This document shows positions 60,005 to 64,000 of a stretch of DNA of 64,000 bases, one piece after another. The stretch comes from Parapedobacter defluvii (GTDB lineage: Bacteria; Bacteroidota; Bacteroidia; Sphingobacteriales; Sphingobacteriaceae): positions 1 to 64,000 of the forward strand of contig NZ_BMIK01000017.1 of the NCBI RefSeq assembly GCF_014642075.1, read 5' to 3'. Position 1 is the stretch's first letter. The number at the start of each line of letters is the position of its first letter. The notes under the pieces are model-generated. The model did no database searches. It worked only from the letters and a program-made list of their open reading frames with translations, and was not told the origin of the DNA. A program made the position numbers and the translations under genes.

Positions 60005-62731
60005 TTATTCAATTGTGATATAATGTACCGAGTGCCCTAACCGACCTTTTGTGTCCAGCCCCTCCACAACAATGCGATAGGTGCCCGGGCTGTCAGCCGT
60101 GTAAAATTCAAAAGAAGTTTGGCCCGACTCATCTGCTATGACATTCGGGGCCCAATGGATGGTGGTACGGAGATCCCGCATGCCTGCGAGAGAATCTGCC
60201 GGAGCACTGTAATCGGGAATGTAAAATTCGCGTACTTCATAATATCCCTGTGGGCTATATGTGACGATACCCGGCGTGTATAAGTCGCGGTTGTATCCAC
60301 CCCCATCACCACGTTTGGTGGTAATAATGATGACGCCGCCACCGCCTCTCATCCCATAAACCGCCGTGTTGCCGATACCCCGAAGCACTTCGATGGTTTC
60401 CACATCCATGGGATTGATCGTCGCCAATGCATCTCCTTCTAAATACATACCGTCCACTACAATCTGCATGGGCTGATCCGGTGAACGGGTAGAATAGGGA
60501 ATGCGGTTGCGGAAAATCACGCCAACCAGCCTTCCCTGTAAACAGATATCTAACGATGAGCACCCCATGGTAAGCTCATCCGCGGTAAGGACCTGATCGG
60601 CATTACCGGGCCCGTTGAGGTTGCTGGAATGCTTGACTTTGTTCTTTTCGGCTTCACGGGTTACCTTGACTTCTTCCAATAAGATGCTCTTTTCCTTGAG
60701 CCCGTATCTTTCCATTTCCTGAAACTGCTCTTGGGTGTTTTTCAGGTAAGCACCGATAGACTGGTTTACGTCAACGGTAGCGTCGGGCGTATTGGGATTA
60801 CGTGTTACCTGCTGCCGCGGTGACTCATCGAGGTGAATATCCACGTTTTTACGTCCCTGTTCGTCACGGGCTTGCACGACAAATTTGGTGTCGTCAAAAA
60901 ACAACAGGCGATCAAACGCAAATCTGCCCTGTTCATCGGTTACGGTATCCACAATTGCGCCGACATTGTTTGTGGACAGAACGGTGACGGTTGCATTGGG
61001 TACCGGGGTTTTTCCATTCCGCTTGGTTACCACACCGCTGATACGCAGGTCCTGTTCCGGTTGGTAGGTGATGACCGGATTTTTACCTGCTGTCAGATTT
61101 TCCCAATTGATGCGGCTCCATCCCTGGGTAAGCATAACATTGTCTAACAGCCTGCGTTTGGTCACATCCGGGCCTTTGGTAATATCTGCACCCTGAAAGT
61201 AATATTCGGGAGTTTCAATATACCCCCTGACATCCGAACTCAATAAAAGTGATGCATAGATATTCCCTTCGCGTGTTGTGGAATCCATCGGCACTTTGGC
61301 TAAATCAACCACGGCAGCAGAAAGTACAGCCACGCGGCTGGAGTCTGCCTCATGCCCGGCAGTGATGTGCACCGCCACTTTCTGCCTCGACCCATAGACT
61401 TTTTGATCGGTAGTCACAGACAGTGGCAATATGGACGCTTCATCCATATTAAATATTGCCCGTTGGGCCAAAGGCTTCATCTCGGGCGCAAGCAATGTCA
61501 ATTGAACGACTCCCGCAGGTAAATATTCCCGGGGGACGGAAAATACCAATTCGTTTTTTGTAAGCTTCCCTTTGGATGCGTAGAAAACGGCCCCATTCTG
61601 CTGGAGCAGTAGGGTGAGTTGCTGGCCCTTCACCAAGTTATCCGATGCAAATGCCTGTATAAAAATCTGTTTTTCCAGTTCGTTGTTCACTGCCAATGCA
61701 TACCCTGAGGCCTGTACGGGGGATAGCTGCTGCTCCGTTTCGCTTCCATCGGCAAAGGTTACCTTAGCCGTATAGGTACTACCTGCCTGGGGTATAAAAC
61801 TGAAATTGCCCATTCCGGCATGTGCTGTCTCAAATTCGGCGATGCGCACACCGTTTTCGTCTTCCAAGTAACCCACTGCTCCGATACCTAGGCCTTCCGG
61901 CTGCAACGCTTTAAAGGCCACTTTGGCTAGGTTACCGGCCACAAGATGACCGCTTTCTGGAAAAAACTGAATACTAGGGGTATGGGAGGTAGTTTTCAGG
62001 GGAATAATCTTTTTAACCGTTTGGTTTTGAGACCGCGATAGGGTAAGTTCTATTTTGCCTGTCTTCAGATTAAAGGGTTGTTTATTGACAAAATTGAACG
62101 CGATCCGCCCTTGTTCATCGGTTTTTTCACGTCCTCTTCCGATATTCCGCTCCTCCAGAATAACTTCGTAATTAACATTCATATCCGCCATCGGCCCGCC
62201 CATGGGATCGGTAAAGGCGATCTCTGCAGTAACCGTGTGCACGGGTGAATTCTCATACGAAAAGGAACTGTGGGTAACGATGGAATCGGTCCGCGCATTT
62301 CCGATGGGTAATACCCGGTCAAAGAAACCCTCGTTGTCAAAATTACGCATCCAGTTGGTGTAAGCTCGTATGCGGTAATTGCCCTCACCCAGGGAATCGG
62401 CCAATTGAAAATCGCCCATCGTTACGCCTGAAATCAATGGTATCCGGATTGACTGAACCATTTTTTCATCCGGACTGATTAGGTCTACATAGAGTATTTT
62501 ACTAAGGCCTGAGAGAAAATTATAGGCTCCGATGGTTACGTATCCCTTAAACCAGATATCATCTCCCACGGTATAATAGGGTTTGTCCAGATGCAGATAA
62601 ACCCTTTCCTGGGGGTAATTTTCCGCATATTTACCGAGTTTCTCCAGGACTCCTCCGATGGCATCTTCCTGCGCATAGATTGCTTTTAAAGAAAACAAAA
62701 ACAGGGTAAATATGGTTAGCCAACGGTACAT
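60005..62731 (-). CDS. MG2 / TonB-plug domain protein without a beta-barrel
   Basis: The 908-residue exported protein has a signal peptide (ends AIYAQ, about 21), an MG2-type macroglobulin-like region (about 35-130, RVYLHLDKPYYTVGDDIWFKGY), further Ig-like beta-domains, a carboxypeptidase-regulatory-like domain (about 540-630, SGVVTKRNGKTPVPNATVTV), a plug domain (about 690-790, DGMYLEGDALATINPMDVETIEVLRG) and a last beta-domain. No barrel follows, so it is not a transporter. Proteins of this layout are common in Bacteroidota and of unknown role. It is the first gene of an operon with two fatty-acid-type enzymes, an unexpected pairing. Confidence 0.92.
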   Translation of the reverse strand: MYRWLTIFTLFLFSLKAIYAQEDAIGGVLEKLGKYAENYPQERVYLHLDKPYYTVGDDIWFKGYVTIGAYNFLSGLSKILYVDLISPDEKMVQSIRIPLISGVTMGDFQLADSLGEGNYRIRAYTNWMRNFDNEGFFDRVLPIGNARTDSIVTHSSFSYENSPVHTVTAEIAFTDPMGGPMADMNVNYEVILEERNIGRGREKTDEQGRIAFNFVNKQPFNLKTGKIELTLSRSQNQTVKKIIPLKTTSHTPSIQFFPESGHLVAGNLAKVAFKALQPEGLGIGAVGYLEDENGVRIAEFETAHAGMGNFSFIPQAGSTYTAKVTFADGSETEQQLSPVQASGYALAVNNELEKQIFIQAFASDNLVKGQQLTLLLQQNGAVFYASKGKLTKNELVFSVPREYLPAGVVQLTLLAPEMKPLAQRAIFNMDEASILPLSVTTDQKVYGSRQKVAVHITAGHEADSSRVAVLSAAVVDLAKVPMDSTTREGNIYASLLLSSDVRGYIETPEYYFQGADITKGPDVTKRRLLDNVMLTQGWSRINWENLTAGKNPVITYQPEQDLRISGVVTKRNGKTPVPNATVTVLSTNNVGAIVDTVTDEQGRFAFDRLLFFDDTKFVVQARDEQGRKNVDIHLDESPRQQVTRNPNTPDATVDVNQSIGAYLKNTQEQFQEMERYGLKEKSILLEEVKVTREAEKNKVKHSSNLNGPGNADQVLTADELTMGCSSLDICLQGRLVGVIFRNRIPYSTRSPDQPMQIVVDGMYLEGDALATINPMDVETIEVLRGIGNTAVYGMRGGGGVIIITTKRGDGGGYNRDLYTPGIVTYSPQGYYEVREFYIPDYSAPADSLAGMRDLRTTIHWAPNVIADESGQTSFEFYTADSPGTYRIVVEGLDTKGRLGHSVHYITIE

Positions 62732-62774
62732 ATATGATTGCTAAGTTCGGGTTATATTCGAACACTCATAGTGG

Positions 62775-62804
62775 TAAATATAGGCAAAAAAAATATCTTT
62801 GCAA
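62775..62804 (-). promoter_or_regulatory. Promoter of the plug/MG2 operon
   Basis: On the minus strand TTG (62802-62804), 19 bp, TATATTTA (62775-62782), one mismatch at -7, about 43 bp upstream of the start codon. Its -33 overlaps the last bases before the divergent purD start, so the two promoters compete for the same DNA. Confidence 0.5.
62794..62801 (+). promoter_or_regulatory. -7 element of purD promoter, 4 bp from the start codon
   Basis: TATCTTTG is an exact -7 consensus. The -33 position shows only GTGG. Only CAAG separates it from the ATG at 62806, so the transcript would begin at or beside the start codon (leaderless). Confidence 0.55.
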
Positions 62805-62805
62805 G

Positions 62806-64000
62806 ATGAACATCCTAATTATCGGTTCAGGCGGACGGGAGAGTGCTTTTGCCTGGAAAATCGCCCAAAGTAAACAAACTGCCCAGTTATACATTGCTCC
62901 GGGCAATGCAGGCACAGGTCGATATGGCCAAAATGTGCCGCTCAAGGTCACCGACTTTGAAGGGATAGCCGATTTTGTACTCAGCAAGCAAATAAACATG
63001 GTCTTGGTGGGCCCCGAAGAACCGCTGGTAAAAGGAATACATGATTACTTTTTGGAGCGGGCCGATCTGCAGCATATTCCCGTAATTGGTCCTCAACTGG
63101 AGGGGGCACAACTGGAAGGCAGCAAAGATTTTGCGAAACAGTTTATGGTACGCCATGGCATTCCTACTGCGGCCTCCCAATCTTTTGACCGGTCTACACT
63201 GGCAGAGGGCCTTGCGTACCTGGAAACCCAAAAGCTGCCCATTGTTCTTAAGGCAGATGGATTGGCAGCGGGTAAAGGTGTATTGATCTGCGCTACGTTA
63301 GATGAGGCGAAAGCGGAACTGAAGGCCATGCTGGAAGACGCGAAATTTGGTGAAGCGAGCAGCAAAGTTGTGATAGAGGAATACCTTACCGGGATAGAGC
63401 TGTCTGTCTTTGTCTTGACCGATGGCGATAGCTACAAAGTGCTCCCATCTGCGAAAGACTATAAGCGCGTAGGTGAAGGGGATACGGGGCTTAATACGGG
63501 GGGGATGGGGTCTGTATCTCCCGTGCCATTTGCAGATAATCTGTTTATGGACAAAGTGGAACAACGCATCATCGTTCCGACGATTGAAGGGCTGAAAAAG
63601 GATGGAATTCCCTACAAGGGCTTTATCTTTATCGGATTGATGAACGTGGATGGAAATCCTTACGTGATTGAATACAACGTGCGCATGGGCGATCCCGAAA
63701 CGGAGAGCGTGCTGCCCCGCATCGAAAGCGATTTGGTGGATTTACTCCAGGGTGTGGCAGAAGGCAACTTGTTTGAGCGCTCCTTTATGCTCTCTCCGAA
63801 GACTGCGGCTACCGTTGTACTTGTTGCGGGTGGTTATCCGGGTACATACGAATCAGGTAAAGCCATCAACAACATCGAAAATGTAAAGGATTCCATTGTA
63901 TTTCATGCAGGTACGCGGGAAGAAAACGGAATCGTGCAGACCGCCGGGGGGCGTGTATTGGCTGTCACGGCATTGGAAGACACATTATTTGGGGCCTTGC
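62806..64000 (+). CDS. purD: Phosphoribosylamine-glycine ligase, 5' part
   Basis: The frame runs from the ATG at 62806 beyond the window end, with 398 of about 425 expected codons present and no break. The enzyme joins glycine to phosphoribosylamine with ATP in purine synthesis. N-terminal MNILIIGSGGRESAFAWK is the family start; the ATP-grasp domain shows LPIVLKADGLAAGKGVLIC (about 145-163), NTGGMGSVSPVPF (about 230) and the metal-binding YVIEYNVRMGDPETE (about 286-300). The 3' end lies outside. Divergent from the plug/MG2 operon. Confidence 0.96.
   Translation, partial: MNILIIGSGGRESAFAWKIAQSKQTAQLYIAPGNAGTGRYGQNVPLKVTDFEGIADFVLSKQINMVLVGPEEPLVKGIHDYFLERADLQHIPVIGPQLEGAQLEGSKDFAKQFMVRHGIPTAASQSFDRSTLAEGLAYLETQKLPIVLKADGLAAGKGVLICATLDEAKAELKAMLEDAKFGEASSKVVIEEYLTGIELSVFVLTDGDSYKVLPSAKDYKRVGEGDTGLNTGGMGSVSPVPFADNLFMDKVEQRIIVPTIEGLKKDGIPYKGFIFIGLMNVDGNPYVIEYNVRMGDPETESVLPRIESDLVDLLQGVAEGNLFERSFMLSPKTAATVVLVAGGYPGTYESGKAINNIENVKDSIVFHAGTREENGIVQTAGGRVLAVTALEDTLFGAL

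Overview
The window looks like chromosomal DNA of a Bacteroidota bacterium, probably a Sphingobacteriaceae relative (for example a Parapedobacter- or Sphingobacterium-like genome; the genus is a guess). The grounds are three SusC/SusD nutrient-uptake loci, an ECF sigma/FecR pair, promoters of the Bacteroidota type (TTTG, 19 bp, TAnnTTTG), almost no Shine-Dalgarno sequences, and GC content of about one half by eye. No rRNA, tRNA, insertion sequence, prophage or CRISPR array was seen.

Layout. (1) 43-8431, minus strand: ECF sigma factor, FecR anti-sigma factor, SusC with an N-terminal STN signalling domain, SusD and a lipoprotein with a likely TIM barrel, closed by a clear terminator. (2) 8469-11613: a small lipoprotein, a TonB-dependent siderophore receptor broken by an in-frame amber codon, and a candidate small RNA. 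(3) 11621-19080: two ankyrin-repeat genes (minus) divergent from two exported WG-repeat genes (plus). (4) 19161-28133, minus: an uptake locus with no enzyme, made of a propeller/Y_Y_Y/AraC membrane regulator, SusC, SusD and a lipoprotein. (5) 28296-38402, plus: a VOC protein, dipeptidyl peptidase III, galK-galM, and two translationally coupled histidine-kinase genes. (6) 38411-42632: argH, a 583-bp region with promoter, operator-like and terminator signals, a Crp/Fnr regulator, and a quinone-detoxification-like dioxygenase/hydrolase pair. (7) 42636-57373, minus: an eight-gene polysaccharide-utilisation operon, SusC, SusD, LamG lipoprotein, two GH144-like enzymes, GH43, sulfatase and GH3. (8) 57783-64000: a hypothetical gene, an operon of a barrel-less plug/MG2 protein with an enoyl-CoA hydratase and a dienoyl-CoA-reductase-like SDR, and the 5' part of purD.

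How parts work together. Locus 1 should be self-regulated by trans-envelope signalling from the SusC STN domain through FecR to the sigma factor. Locus 4 should be controlled by its membrane-spanning AraC regulator. The large operon 7 has no regulator beside it. The most interesting signals are non-coding. A candidate small RNA at about 11545-11613 carries a segment complementary to an element 14-30 nt upstream of the start codons of two of the three susC genes, and complementary over 19 nt (one G-U pair) to a second candidate RNA at about 40097-40307. The small RNA's promoter contains a 19-bp inverted repeat that recurs, with one half-site difference, upstream of the large operon.
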